Source of the DNA: Parahoeflea olei
GTDB lineage: Bacteria; Pseudomonadota; Alphaproteobacteria; Rhizobiales; Rhizobiaceae
DNA length: 64,000 nucleotides
Assembly: GCF_001703635.1 (NCBI RefSeq)
Contig: NZ_LQZT01000001.1
Coordinates: forward strand, 23,875-87,874
Direction: 5' to 3'
Below the pieces are notes generated by a model. The model did no database searches, had not been told where the DNA came from, and worked only from the letters and a program-made list of their open reading frames with translations. Position numbers and translations under genes: made by a program. Position 1 is the first letter of the stretch, and each line of letters begins with the position of its first letter. Below, piece by piece: positions 47,092 to 57,300 of this stretch.

Positions 47092-47834
47092 GGGGCCTCC
47101 GTGGATGTGCCGCGGCGCTTCCGGCGCTGGACCAGAAGATGCAGGATCAGCCAGGACAGGCTCGCCCAGGCCGCGCCCAGCGCCCAGCCGGCGGCGACGT
47201 CGCTCGGCCAGTGAACGCCCAGATAGACGCGGCTCACCCCCACGAGCAGCGCCGCGCAAATGGCGACGAACAGCACATAGGCCCGCACCCGCCGGTCCTG
47301 CACATGGGCGATCACCAGCGACGCCATGGTGAGATAGGCAACGGTGGTGACCAGCGCATGGCCGCTCGGGAAGCTCAGCGTGTGCACGGTATCCAGATGC
47401 TCGACCAGATCGGGGCGCGGCCGGCCGTAATATTGCTTGAGCACCTGGCTCAGCAGCGCACCGGTGCCGACCGAGAGCACCGCATAGGCGGCCGCGCCAT
47501 AGCGCCGGGTGACCAGAAAGAAGCCGGTTACCGCGGCAAGCGTCAGGATGATCAGCGGATAGCCGCCGATCGAGGTCACCTCGACCGCGGTCTCCTGCAG
47601 CCAGGCCGGCCCGAGCGGCGTGGAGGGATCGCCCGGCACGCGGAAGCTCAGGAACAAGAGCTCGTCGATCCGCCGCATCTCGCCTTCGGCCATTTCCTCG
47701 GCGATCTCGATGAACACATAGACCCCGAGCGTCAGCACCGCGAACAGCACCACCGGCAGCCGGTGGGCATTGCCCGTGCGGATCCCCTCGACAAGCCAAC
47801 CCCTCATCCGATTCCACTGCAAAACGTCCGTCAT
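47088..47834 (-). CDS. PAP2-family membrane phosphatase
   Basis: 248 residues starting MTDVLQWNRMRGW, with about six helices. The three lipid-phosphatase motifs are complete: KQYYGRPRP, FPSGH and SRVYLGVHWPSDV. Removes phosphate from undecaprenyl-pyrophosphate, phosphatidic acid or similar lipids. First of a two-gene operon with DUF1206. The longer upstream frame to 48014 overlaps the intergenic region and is rejected as start. Confidence 0.92.
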   Translation of the reverse strand: MTDVLQWNRMRGWLVEGIRTGNAHRLPVVLFAVLTLGVYVFIEIAEEMAEGEMRRIDELLFLSFRVPGDPSTPLGPAWLQETAVEVTSIGGYPLIILTLAAVTGFFLVTRRYGAAAYAVLSVGTGALLSQVLKQYYGRPRPDLVEHLDTVHTLSFPSGHALVTTVAYLTMASLVIAHVQDRRVRAYVLFVAICAALLVGVSRVYLGVHWPSDVAAGWALGAAWASLSWLILHLLVQRRKRRGTSTEAP

Positions 47835-48199
47835 GCCCCGCCTGTCCTGTTTGTCTTGCACGTTTAACCCCCGTATCGGCGTCTCGTTCCATGGAAAACC
47901 GCCCCGGCGCGTATGACGGCGGGGGCGACCTGGTCTGCCGCCCAGCTCACCAGAGCGGCACGGAGAAGGAAAGCCCGGGGGCTCCCCTTCCACGGGCCCT
48001 TTCCACCAGAACATGTCGCGGGCGTGGCCCCGCCGCGCCCGAGATGCGACCGCTTGCCGCGCCGGACCCTCCCGGCTTGCGCAGCATCATGGTCGTCCCC
48101 ATGTCTTTGCAAGGCCTGTCGATGGCCATCGGGGACGATCCGTCCACCCGTCCTTTGGATCCATCGCGGTTGGGCTTTTCGACTGCAAGGAGACATCCG
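47835..48199. other. Intergenic region, 365 bases
   Basis: Divergent promoters for the PAP2 operon and the DUF4342 gene must lie here. No gene is supported; a long plus-strand frame reaching upstream of 48200 has no conserved sequence before MDDKSSN. An AAGGAG site for DUF4342 lies at the right end. Confidence 0.55.
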
Positions 48200-48661
48200 A
48201 TGGATGACAAGAGCAGCAACACCAAGAGAACATTCACCGAAGAAATCGAAGTCATGGGCAACCAGCTCGTGCAGAAGGTCAAGGACCTGCTCAAGCAGGG
48301 CAATGTCCGGCAGCTGCGGCTGAAGGCGTCGGACGGGGACATCCTGTTCGAAACGCCGCTGACCTTCGGCGTGGTCGCCGGCGGCGCCGTGGCGCTTGCC
48401 GCGCCGTGGCTCGCCATTCTGGGCGCCGTCGCGGCCTTCGTGACCCATGCCCGGATCGAGGTCGTGCGTGAAATCGACGATGCCGATGGCGAACCCGTGG
48501 CCGAGGCGGCCCCGGTCGAGGATCCCGTGAGGGCCGCGCCCGAAGTGGTTCCAGAACCGAAGCCTGCCCCGAAAGCCAGGCCCGCGACCAAGGCGAAAGC
48601 CAAGACGACCAGGGCGAAACCTGCGACCAAGGCAAAACCAGGCCCGAAAGCGGCCTCCTAG
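48200..48661 (+). CDS. DUF4342 family protein with Ala/Lys/Pro-rich tail
   Basis: 153 residues. Residues 1-90 match the DUF4342 pattern: EEIEVMGNQLVQKVKDLLKQGNVRQLRLK, then GDILFETPLTFGVVAGG and a hydrophobic segment ALAAPWLAILGAVAAFVTHARIEV. The last 60 residues repeat AKTKAKPAT-type motifs and are disordered and basic, possibly a nucleic-acid or lipid contact. Function unknown. Confidence 0.85.
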   Translation: MDDKSSNTKRTFTEEIEVMGNQLVQKVKDLLKQGNVRQLRLKASDGDILFETPLTFGVVAGGAVALAAPWLAILGAVAAFVTHARIEVVREIDDADGEPVAEAAPVEDPVRAAPEVVPEPKPAPKARPATKAKAKTTRAKPATKAKPGPKAAS

Positions 48662-48800
48662 CCTGTCGGCCCATCCGGCGCGCACCCGTGCGCGCCGCCC
48701 CCAAGCGCACGGCGTTTCCGGCCAATGCCGTGGCCAAAAGCACCTGTCTTTCGGGGGGCGCCTTTGCGCTCCTGCGCCCGCCGTCGCCAGCACGCCGGCG

Positions 48801-48824
48801 CCGCGTTAAAAAAAGTTAACGCGG
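48801..48824. repeat. 9-bp perfect inverted repeat CCGCGTTAA-aaaaag-TTAACGCGG
   Basis: Nine-base arms with a six-base A-rich loop; no T-run, so an operator is more likely than a terminator. Each arm contains TTAA as in the CtrA consensus (TTAA-N7-TTAA), but the spacing here is six. It sits in the gap between DUF4342 and the small membrane protein. Confidence 0.5.
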
Positions 48825-48927
48825 ATGCATCTTTCCCGGCTTTTGCGCGTTGTCTTCCCATTCGGCGCCCTCATCGACGCCCCTGCCGCATAAACCGGGC
48901 CGCATAAACGGGGCCACCTGAACGGGA

Positions 48928-49167
48928 ATGGGAAAAATGGACAGGTTTCAGCTCACCCTTGCACTCGTCGTTGCCGCCTTCGCCGTGGCGATCACCTATG
49001 TCAAAGCCAACACCATGCCGCTCGACGCCGACATGCTCCGGGCCGACATCTTCACCTGCCAGCAATCGGCCCAGCAATCGGCGCCGGCCGCGCATGCCAG
49101 CGCCCATATCGTCGCGATGAGGCCGGACGCGACACGGTCGCCCACCTGCCTGCCGGTGACCAACTAG
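48928..49167 (+). CDS. Hypothetical small protein with N-terminal membrane segment
   Basis: 79 residues starting MGKMDRFQLTLALVVAAFAVAI; residues ~7-25 form one membrane helix or an uncleaved signal anchor. The rest contains QQSAQQSAPAAHASAH and two Cys. The second ATG at 48937 (MDRFQ) is also possible. A weak GGGA site precedes. No family recognised. Confidence 0.45.
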   Translation: MGKMDRFQLTLALVVAAFAVAITYVKANTMPLDADMLRADIFTCQQSAQQSAPAAHASAHIVAMRPDATRSPTCLPVTN

Positions 49168-49244
49168 CAGAAGGCCAAACGGAACACCGGCCCGCAACCC
49201 CGCACGCGCGGCCGGCTTCCAGGCTTTTGCCGGGGAAACTCACC

Positions 49245-50090
49245 ATGCGACCTGTCCTGCTTATCGCGCTTCCCCTCATCCTGCTCGCAGGCATGGGCCT
49301 CGACCTTCCCGAAAAGGGGCCGCTTCCCGCCGACAACCCGCGCGATCCCTTGGCGCTTGCCGAAGATCCCCCGGTGCCGCAGCCGCGTCCGGAAGATCCG
49401 GATCGCCGCGAGGCCGACGGCACCGAGCCCAAAGCCGCCGCGCCGGAAAAGACCGATGACGCGCCCCCTGCCAAACCCGACAAATCCGCCGCACAGCCCC
49501 CGGCCCTGCCCACCATCACGGCCCCCAAGCCGGACGAGGCCGCGCTCGCGGCCTGCGAAGCGGAGCTGCGCAAGCTCGGCGCGACCTTCAAGCGGCTGGA
49601 GCCGGTCGCCGGCGACAATGGCTGCGCCATCGCCGCCCCTTACCGAATCGACACGATCGCGCGCGGCGTGACGCTGGCGCCGGCCTCGCAGTTGCGCTGC
49701 GAGGCAGCCCTGGCGCTCGCGCGCTGGACCGCCGAGACGGTGGTCCCGGCCGTCGGCGCCCTGCCCGGAGACGTGACCCTGACCCGGATCAACCACGGCT
49801 CGACCTATGTCTGCCGCCGTCGCAACAACGCCTCCACCGGCAAGATGTCGGAACATGCGATCGGCAACGCCATCGACATCGTCGATTTCGACTTCGAAGG
49901 CCGAAAGCCGATCGGCATCACCCCACGGGCCGGCGACGGCAATATCGAGGAAGCATTCCAGCGGGCCGTGCGCGGCGGCGCCTGCCTCTATTTCACCACC
50001 GTGCTCGGCCCCGGCACCAACAAGGCCCATGCCGACCATCTGCATTTCGACATCGCCGCCCGCCGGGGCGGCTATCGCCTCTGCGAATGA
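49245..50090 (+). CDS. Extensin-like C-terminal domain protein
   Basis: 281 residues. Signal peptide-like N-terminus (MRPVLLIALPLILLAGMGLD), then a Pro/Ala/Asp-rich linker (~25-100), then the extensin-like C-terminal domain of ~170 residues with SEHAIGNAIDIVDFDFE and the terminal HADHLHFDIA, metal-site motifs resembling M15 D-Ala-D-Ala carboxypeptidases. Four Cys suggest disulfides in the periplasm. A cell-wall role is likely. The ATG at 49245 is preferred over an upstream TTG. Confidence 0.88.
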   Translation: MRPVLLIALPLILLAGMGLDLPEKGPLPADNPRDPLALAEDPPVPQPRPEDPDRREADGTEPKAAAPEKTDDAPPAKPDKSAAQPPALPTITAPKPDEAALAACEAELRKLGATFKRLEPVAGDNGCAIAAPYRIDTIARGVTLAPASQLRCEAALALARWTAETVVPAVGALPGDVTLTRINHGSTYVCRRRNNASTGKMSEHAIGNAIDIVDFDFEGRKPIGITPRAGDGNIEEAFQRAVRGGACLYFTTVLGPGTNKAHADHLHFDIAARRGGYRLCE

Positions 50091-50112
50091 GGCGGCGCCG
50101 CCCGCCGGGGCG

Positions 50113-51792
50113 TCAGAAAAGGCCTTCGATCTCGCCCTGGTCGTTGAGGCGGATCTTTTCCGAGGACGGGGTTTTGGGAAGGCCGGGCATGGTCATGATC
50201 TCGCCGGTGATGACGACCACGAAGCCCGCACCGGCCGACAGCCTGACCTCGCGGATCTGCACCGTGTGATCGGTCGGCGCGCCACGCAGGTTCGGGTCGG
50301 TCGAAAACGAGTACTGCGTCTTGGCCATGCAGATCGGCAGCTCGCCATAGCCCTGCTCCTCCCACTGGCGCAGCTGGTCGCGGATCGACTTCTCGGCCAC
50401 CACTTCGCCGGCATGGTAGATCTCGGTGGCGATGGTCTCGATCTTTTCGAGGAGCTTCATCGAATCGGGATAGAGCGGCGCGAACTGGGCGTGGCCGGAT
50501 TCGGCGAGTTCCACCACCTTGTGCGCGAGATCCTCGATCCCGGCCGAGCCTTGCGCCCAGTGCTTGCACAGCACCGCCTCGGTGCCGAGGGTGGCGACAT
50601 AGTCCTTGACCGCCTGGATCTCGGCTTCCGTGTCGGAGACGAAGTGGTTGATCGCCACCACCACCGGAACGCCGAATTTCTTCACGTTCTGCACGTGCCG
50701 GCCGAGATTGGCGCAGCCCTTGCGGACGGCTTCGATGTTTTCGGTGCCGAGATCGTCCTTCTTGACGCCGCCGTTCATCTTCATCGCGCGCACGGTGGCG
50801 ACGATCACCGCCGCGTCGGGCTTGAGTCCGGCCTTGCGGCACTTGATGTCGAAGAATTTCTCTGCCCCCAGATCCGCCCCGAACCCGGCTTCTGTCACCA
50901 CATAGTCGGCAAGCTTGAGCGCCGTCGTCGTCGCCACCACCGAATTGCAGCCATGGGCGATATTGGCGAAGGGGCCGCCGTGCACGAAGGCCGGGTTGTT
51001 CTCGAGCGTCTGCACCAGATTGGGCTGCATCGCATCCTTGAGAAGCACCGTCATCGCGCCATCGGCCTTGATGTCGCGGCAATAGACCGGACTCTTGTCG
51101 CGCCGGTAGGCCACGACGATGGCGCCGAGCCGGGCCTGCAGATCCTTGAGATCGCGGGCCAGGCACAGGATCGCCATGACTTCGGATGCGACCGTGATGT
51201 CGAAGCCGGTCTGGCGCGGAAAGCCGTTGGCGACGCCGCCGAGATTGACGACGATGTCGCGGAGCGCGCGGTCGTTCATGTCCATCACCCGGCGCCAGAC
51301 CACCCGGCGGGAATCGATCTCGAGTTCGTTGCCCCAGTAGATGTGGTTGTCGATCATCGCCGAGAGCAGGTTGTGGGCGCTGGTGATCGCATGGAAGTCG
51401 CCGGTGAAATGCAGGTTCATCTCGTCCATCGGCACCACCTGCGCCATGCCGCCGCCGGCAGCCCCGCCCTTCATGCCGAAATTGGGGCCGAGCGAGGCTT
51501 CGCGGATGCAGATCATCGCCTTCTTGCCGATGCGGTTGAGCCCGTCACCGAGCCCCACGGTGGTGGTGGTCTTGCCCTCGCCCGCCGGCGTCGGGTTGAT
51601 TGCGGTCACCAGGATCAGCTTGCCGTTCTTCTTATCCTGCTGGCGGGCGATGAAGCCGGCCGAGACCTTGGCCTTGTCATGGCCGTAGGGGACGAGATCC
51701 TCGGCGGCGATGCCCAGCCTCGCGCCGATCTCCTGGATCGGCTTCTTCCGCGCGGCCCGCGCGATCTCGATATCGGATGTGAACTTAGCCAT
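50113..51792 (-). CDS. fhs: Formate-tetrahydrofolate ligase
   Basis: 559 residues; makes 10-formyl-tetrahydrofolate from formate, ATP and THF. The nucleotide loop [33 protein letters not shown] and the C-terminal [15 protein letters not shown] are all present. Normal length. Converges with the extensin-like gene. An important one-carbon entry point in Rhizobiales that oxidise C1 compounds. Confidence 0.97.
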   Translation of the reverse strand: MAKFTSDIEIARAARKKPIQEIGARLGIAAEDLVPYGHDKAKVSAGFIARQQDKKNGKLILVTAINPTPAGEGKTTTTVGLGDGLNRIGKKAMICIREASLGPNFGMKGGAAGGGMAQVVPMDEMNLHFTGDFHAITSAHNLLSAMIDNHIYWGNELEIDSRRVVWRRVMDMNDRALRDIVVNLGGVANGFPRQTGFDITVASEVMAILCLARDLKDLQARLGAIVVAYRRDKSPVYCRDIKADGAMTVLLKDAMQPNLVQTLENNPAFVHGGPFANIAHGCNSVVATTTALKLADYVVTEAGFGADLGAEKFFDIKCRKAGLKPDAAVIVATVRAMKMNGGVKKDDLGTENIEAVRKGCANLGRHVQNVKKFGVPVVVAINHFVSDTEAEIQAVKDYVATLGTEAVLCKHWAQGSAGIEDLAHKVVELAESGHAQFAPLYPDSMKLLEKIETIATEIYHAGEVVAEKSIRDQLRQWEEQGYGELPICMAKTQYSFSTDPNLRGAPTDHTVQIREVRLSAGAGFVVVITGEIMTMPGLPKTPSSEKIRLNDQGEIEGLF

Positions 51793-52081
51793 GATCTGGT
51801 TTCCTCTCCCACTCGGCCGCGCATCCCCCGCGCGCGCCGGCCGAGACTAGAGCCCGAAAGCGAAGCGGATGCTTGCATGATAGGGGACGCTCAATGCGCG
51901 ATTTGCGACAAATTGGCCATAGGTCAGGCCCCTCACCGGTCGCGATTCCGGGCCGATCTCCCCCGGATTCCGTCTTCCCGAGCGGCCGCGCTGGTTGGGC
52001 TCGAGCCGCAAACCGGTCGCAAATGGTCGAATTTGCCACTACACCTTGTTGCGCAGAGCGCGATGGGGGGTATGTGACATC

Positions 52082-54307
52082 ATGAAATTTTCAGGCCGCG
52101 GCGCGGAGCTGGCAGCGCTTCAGCAATGCTGGAACGAGTTCAGCGCAAGTGGGTTCAGCGAACCCAAAACCATCAATGTCATCGGCGAGCGGGGGTTGGG
52201 CAAGACACGGCTTGTGCTCGAATTCTTCGGCTGGCTGAGCAATCTCCACATCGCCCAGGGAAACCGCTACTGGCCCCCGCACCTGTCGAAGACCGGCAAC
52301 AATCTCGAACTCAACCCGAAACTCGACGCCTGTGACTTCAGCCACCCCATTCCCTTCTTCTGGTGGGGCTTGCGGTTGCCGGACGTCACCTCCGAGAATG
52401 CCATCGTGCCCTCGACCCTGGCCGCGCACGACCTGTACGCGATGCCGCACCTGATCTCGATGAGCACGAAGCAGAAGATGGTCGAAACCCGCATGGACCT
52501 GGTCAAGGTCTGGGGCGAAGTGGGCATCGACATCGCCTCCAACCTGATCGGGCTGGACACGTTCCTCAGCGTCGGCGGAGCGGTTCTCTCCACCGTCAGG
52601 ATCATCCGCAAGGAACGGGAATTCGGTCAGGCGCCGAAGCGCGCCGAACTTGCGGGCGAGGAATATGCCGACCGGAGCGACACACTGCTGGCGGATCTGC
52701 GCACCCTGTTCTCGCCCAAATCGCTTGGCTATTCCGGAACGCCCGGAATCATCTTCATCGACGATGCGCAGTTCCTGAAATCGGATCCGTTCTTCCAGCA
52801 ATTCGTCGAGAGGCTGACCAGGACGGTGCGCGCGGAGAAATGGCCGCTTCTCATCATCAACACGCACTGGCAGCGCGAGTACAATCTGGTCACCTCCGCG
52901 CCAGCCCCTGACCAGCCGCCGCCAGGCGACGACGCGGTCGTGGACATCTTCCTCAAGCCGAACTTCGAGCTGGTCGCCACCCTTGTCGATGAATTTCCGG
53001 GGCTCGAAGACGAGCAGGTTCAACAGATCATCGGCAAGACCGGCGGCAACGCGCGCTATCTCGAGCAGATCATCAAGCTGCTCCAGACAAAGCGCAGCTA
53101 TTTCGTCGAGCGGGACCTGCAAAAGCCACTGACCGAGGCCGGTCTGGCCAAGCTGATGGGGCAGTCCTTCCATATCCACGAAGTGGTGATGGCCCGCCTC
53201 ATGGACGAATCCGTCCCGGAATCCGTGCGCGAAGCGATCTGCATCGCCAGCATCCAGGGGATCACGTTCTCGACGCACCTGGCAAAAGAGATAGCGCGGC
53301 ATTTCCTCAAGGACGAATGCGACCGCGCTTTCCTGGAGGCTGAAACCCCGACCGCGGTGCTGACGACCAACGGCCAGGCCGACGCCCATACCGGGCATTT
53401 TTCAGAACGGCTGTTTTATGAAGCCGCCGTCGAGATCAGGGACGAGCTGGAACGCATCCCGGAAGGGACCGACGGCCTGACCGGCATGATGTGCGACCTC
53501 CTTGTCAGGCGCTTGCGGCTTCCCTTCGCCCAGTCCGCGCATTCGCTCGACGAGAACGAGCATCTTTTGAACCTGGCGCTCGAAGTGATGAATGCGGAGC
53601 TCGCGACCGAAGAGCTCGAAAGCTTGCGCCTTGTCGCGCTGGCGCGCCGGCTGCGCGTCGATGTCTACCGGTACAACCTGACATCCGCGAAGCTCAAGGT
53701 GATGGAACTGATCGAGGAAAGCCGGAAGCATCCCGGCCTGGCTCTCGATGTCGAGAGCCTCTCGGATTGCCTGAGCTTCTTCTACAAGGACAAGAAGGCC
53801 AACGAGTTCGAGGTATCGCTGGCCTTGCAATCGCTGATGGCGTCGGAACTGCAGCGGCTTTCGGACATGGGGCGGGACGAATCGATCGTCAACCATATCC
53901 TGGAGACCATCTATGCGAGCCACTACCTGATTGTCACACGGTCAGACTTCAACCGCCTGGACCCAACGGATAGCGGATTTCTGGAACTGGCGGAAAAGCG
54001 CATCCATGCCTGCCTCCTGTTCTGCCAGCTGCATCTGCTGCTTATCAAAACCTCCAAAGCAAACGACAAAAAGCCGCCTTACCTGCGGGATGCCTGGCTC
54101 GAACTGGCGAAAGCAACCGTCGCCATGAGCAAGGTTGTCTACCCCGCCGCTGCCGCCACCGAGGACCCGCCGTCAGCCGAGACGTCACCTGTTGAGCCCA
54201 GCGAGGGGGTAGAGGTGGAACCGGAGGAGGAAGAACGGCTAATGCGCCTCTGCATCGCTTCCTTCGATTTCCTGGATAAAAATTGCAAGGGCTGGACCGA
54301 GTCCTGA
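52082..54307 (+). CDS. STAND/AAA_16-like ATPase, unclassified
   Basis: 741 residues starting MKFSGRGAELAALQQCW. Walker A GERGLGKT (35-42); Walker B-like GIIFIDDAQF (222-231); sensor region LLIINTHWQRE (~257-266); the TGGNARYLEQIIKLL motif at 320-334 typical of STAND/AAA_16 NTPases. About 180 residues separate Walker A and B, including a partly hydrophobic stretch (~148-175). From ~400 the protein is helical, perhaps a repeat scaffold, ending in an acidic segment (EPEEEERL). No effector or DNA-binding domain is recognisable. No linked gene on the same strand. Role unknown: regulation or immunity are both possible. Confidence 0.75.
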   Translation: MKFSGRGAELAALQQCWNEFSASGFSEPKTINVIGERGLGKTRLVLEFFGWLSNLHIAQGNRYWPPHLSKTGNNLELNPKLDACDFSHPIPFFWWGLRLPDVTSENAIVPSTLAAHDLYAMPHLISMSTKQKMVETRMDLVKVWGEVGIDIASNLIGLDTFLSVGGAVLSTVRIIRKEREFGQAPKRAELAGEEYADRSDTLLADLRTLFSPKSLGYSGTPGIIFIDDAQFLKSDPFFQQFVERLTRTVRAEKWPLLIINTHWQREYNLVTSAPAPDQPPPGDDAVVDIFLKPNFELVATLVDEFPGLEDEQVQQIIGKTGGNARYLEQIIKLLQTKRSYFVERDLQKPLTEAGLAKLMGQSFHIHEVVMARLMDESVPESVREAICIASIQGITFSTHLAKEIARHFLKDECDRAFLEAETPTAVLTTNGQADAHTGHFSERLFYEAAVEIRDELERIPEGTDGLTGMMCDLLVRRLRLPFAQSAHSLDENEHLLNLALEVMNAELATEELESLRLVALARRLRVDVYRYNLTSAKLKVMELIEESRKHPGLALDVESLSDCLSFFYKDKKANEFEVSLALQSLMASELQRLSDMGRDESIVNHILETIYASHYLIVTRSDFNRLDPTDSGFLELAEKRIHACLLFCQLHLLLIKTSKANDKKPPYLRDAWLELAKATVAMSKVVYPAAAATEDPPSAETSPVEPSEGVEVEPEEEERLMRLCIASFDFLDKNCKGWTES

Positions 54308-54311
54308 GCCC

Positions 54312-54341
54312 GGCCCCCAGCGCCGATGAGCGCGGGGGGCC
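54312..54341. terminator. Hairpin between the ATPase gene and putA
   Basis: GGCCCCCAGCGC/GCGCGGGGGGCC stem with one mismatch and a 6-base loop, between convergent genes. There is no clean T-run, so termination is only likely. Confidence 0.5.
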
Positions 54342-54349
54342 TTGTCGCG

Positions 54350-57300
54350 TTACCCATCCCCCATCGCGATCAGCCCGGCGTCGCCGCCGGCGGCGGCTGT
54401 GTTGACCGAGACCGCCTGTTCCTGGGCGAAGCGCATCAGGTAGTGCGGGCCGCCGGCCTTGAAGCCGGTGCCCGACAGGCCGGAGCCGCCGAAGGGCTGG
54501 GTGCCGACCACGGCGCCGATCATGTTGCGATTGACATAGACATTGCCGGTGTCGAGCCGGTCGACGACCTTGCGCACGGTGGCCTCAATGCGCGAATGCA
54601 CGCCGAGGGTGAGCCCGAAGCCGGTGGCGTCGATGGCATCGAGCACCTTGTCGAGATCCTTCGCCCTGTAGCGCACCACATGCAGGATCGGGCCAAACAC
54701 CTCGCAGTCGAGCGCCGAGGCGTCCCTGAGTTCGACGATGTGCGGAGCGAAGAACAGGCCCTTGTCCGGCGCCTCCCCGGCATAGATCAGCGTTTCGGTC
54801 TTGGAGATGGCGGCGATGTGCCCGGCCAGCATCTCGCGCTGGGCCTCATCGATCACCGGACCGATGTCGGTGGCGGGATCGGACGGGTTGCCGATCTTGA
54901 GTTCGCGCGCGGCCCCCTCGATCATGCCGATCATGCGGGTGCACACATCTTCCTGCACGAACAGGAGCCGGAGCGCCGAGCAGCGCTGGCCCGCCGAGCG
55001 GAACGCCGACATCACCACATCGTCGGCCACCTGTTCGGGCAGCGCCGTGGCGTCGACGATCATGGCGTTCAATCCGCCAGTCTCGGCGATGAACGGAACG
55101 ATCGGCCCGTCCTTGGCGGCGAGCGTGCGGTTGATGGCGCGCGCGGTCTCGGTCGAGCCGGTGAAGGCCACGCCGCCGATCTTCGGATGGGCGGTCAGCG
55201 CCGCACCGACATCGCCCGCGCCAGGCAGACACAACAGCACGTCCTTGGGCACGCCCGCCTCATGCATCAGCGAAACCGCCTCATGGGCAATCAGCGGGGT
55301 CTGCTCGGCCGGCTTGGCGATCACCGCGTTGCCCGCGGCAAGGCCCGCCGACACCTGGCCCAGGAAGATCGCCAGCGGGAAATTCCACGGCGAGATGCAC
55401 ACGAACACGCCGCGCCCGCGCCAGCCCAGCCGGTTGCTTTCGCCGGTGGGGCCGGGCATCGCCCGCATGTCCGAGAACATCTCGCGCGAGCGCGCCGCGT
55501 AATAGCGCAGGAAATCGACCGCCTCGCGGACTTCGGCGATGCCGTCGTCGAGCGTCTTGCCGGCTTCGGCGGACAGGAGCGCCATGAACCGGTCGCGTCG
55601 GCTTTCGAGCAGATCGGCGGCCCGGTCGAGCGCCGCGGAGCGGATGCCGACATCGGTGCGCGACCAGCTGCGGAACCCCCTGGCCGCGACGGCGACCGCC
55701 TTGTCGACCACGTCCGGATCGGCAAACCGCACGGTGCCGATCACATTGGTCGGGTCGGAGGGCGAACGGATCTCGCGCGTCTCCCCGCCGGTGCCGGGCG
55801 CCAGCGGTCCGGCCTCCACGGTCTGGGTCGCCTTGGACATGCCTTCGAGCAGAGTAGCGAGCTGGAACCGGTCGCCGAATTCGAGCCCGCGCGAATTGGC
55901 GCGGTCGGGATAGATCGCCGGCGGCAGCGGGATGCGGCTGTTGTGGGCGGTCTTGCCGTCCGCCAGGCCGAGCTTGACGTCGGGCCGTTCGAGCAGCGTT
56001 TCGACCGGCACCGACTTGTCGCCCGCCACCGCCACGAAGGAGGTGTTGGCGCCGTTTTCGAGAAGCCGGCGCACCAGATAGGCGAGCAGATCGCGATAGC
56101 CGCCCACCGGCGCATAGATCCGGCATGCCACAGTGTCATTGCCCTTGCGCAGGGTTTCATAGGCCTGTTCGCCCATGCCGTGCAGCCGCTGGAACTCGAA
56201 GCCCTCCGGTGTCCCGGCCATTTCGAGGATGGTGGCGATCGTCAGCGCATTGTGGGTGGCAAATTGCGGATAGAGCACGTCGCGCAGATCGAGCAGCTTG
56301 CGCGCGCAGGCGAGATAGGACAGGTCGGTGGCGGCCTTGCGGGTGAACACCGCATAGCCGTCGAGACCGCGCTCCTGGGCGCGCTTGATCTCGGTGTCCC
56401 AGTAGGCCCCCTTGACCAGCCGCACCATCATCCGCCGCTCATGCTGGCGGCAGAGCGCGGCGACGTGATCGACCACCTGGTGCGCGCGCTTCTGATAGGC
56501 CTGGATCGCCAGCCCGAAACCGTCCCAGTCCGCCAGCGAGGGATCGGCGAACACCCGGTCGATCACGTCGAGCGACAGCTCCAGCCGGTCGACCTCCTCG
56601 GCATCCACCGTGAAATTGAGATCGTGCGCCTTGGCCATCTGCGCCAGGCTGACGACATCGGGAACGAGTTCCGCCAGGACCTGGTCGCGGTGGGTGGCGA
56701 GATAGCGCGGGTGCAGCGCCGACAGCTTGACCGAGATGCCGGGGCGGTCGGGCAGCGTGCGACGGGACGAGCGCTTGGCGGCAACCTTGCCGATGGCGGT
56801 GATGGCGGAAGCATAGGACTTGTAATAGCGCCGGGCATCCTCGCGGGTGCGGGCGCCCTCGCCCAGCATGTCGTAGGAATGGCGATAGCCGCGGGTTTCG
56901 TTCTTGGCGGCGCGGCCGAGCGCGTCCTCGATGGTTTCGCCCAGCACGAAATGGTGGCCCAGAAAGCGCATCGCCTGGCGCGTGGCGGTGCGCACGGTCG
57001 GCATGCCCATGCGCTTGACCAGACCGCGCATCACCCCTTCGGGCGTCTCGCCCGGATCGATCACGCGGGCCGACATCGCCAGCGCCCAGGCGGAGGCCGA
57101 GACGAACCAGGTGTCGCCCTTGGACTCGTGGCTGCTCCAGCCCCCCTCCCTGAGCTTGTCCTCGATCAGCCGGTCCTGGGTCATGGAATCGGGCACGCGA
57201 AGCAGCGCCTCGGCCAGCACCATCAGCGCCAGCCCCTCGCGCGTGGACAGGCCGTAGTCGCGCAGGAAATCCTCGACGCCCCCCATCTGGCCGGCTTCCG

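Noticed and set aside
46267..47892. One 541-residue fusion protein covering the DUF1206 gene and upstream sequence
   Set aside because: The upstream part is a shadow frame of the PAP2 gene; the DUF1206 start at 47091 overlaps the PAP2 stop by 4 bases as in an ordinary operon.
49807..52077. 756-codon plus-strand frame opposite fhs
   Set aside because: Covers the complement of fhs and part of the extensin-like gene in another frame; no protein-like features.
51793..52081. Inverted repeat TTTGCGAC (51902) and GTCGCAAA (52016) as an operator
   Set aside because: The arms are over 100 bases apart and short, so chance is likely; no supporting structure.
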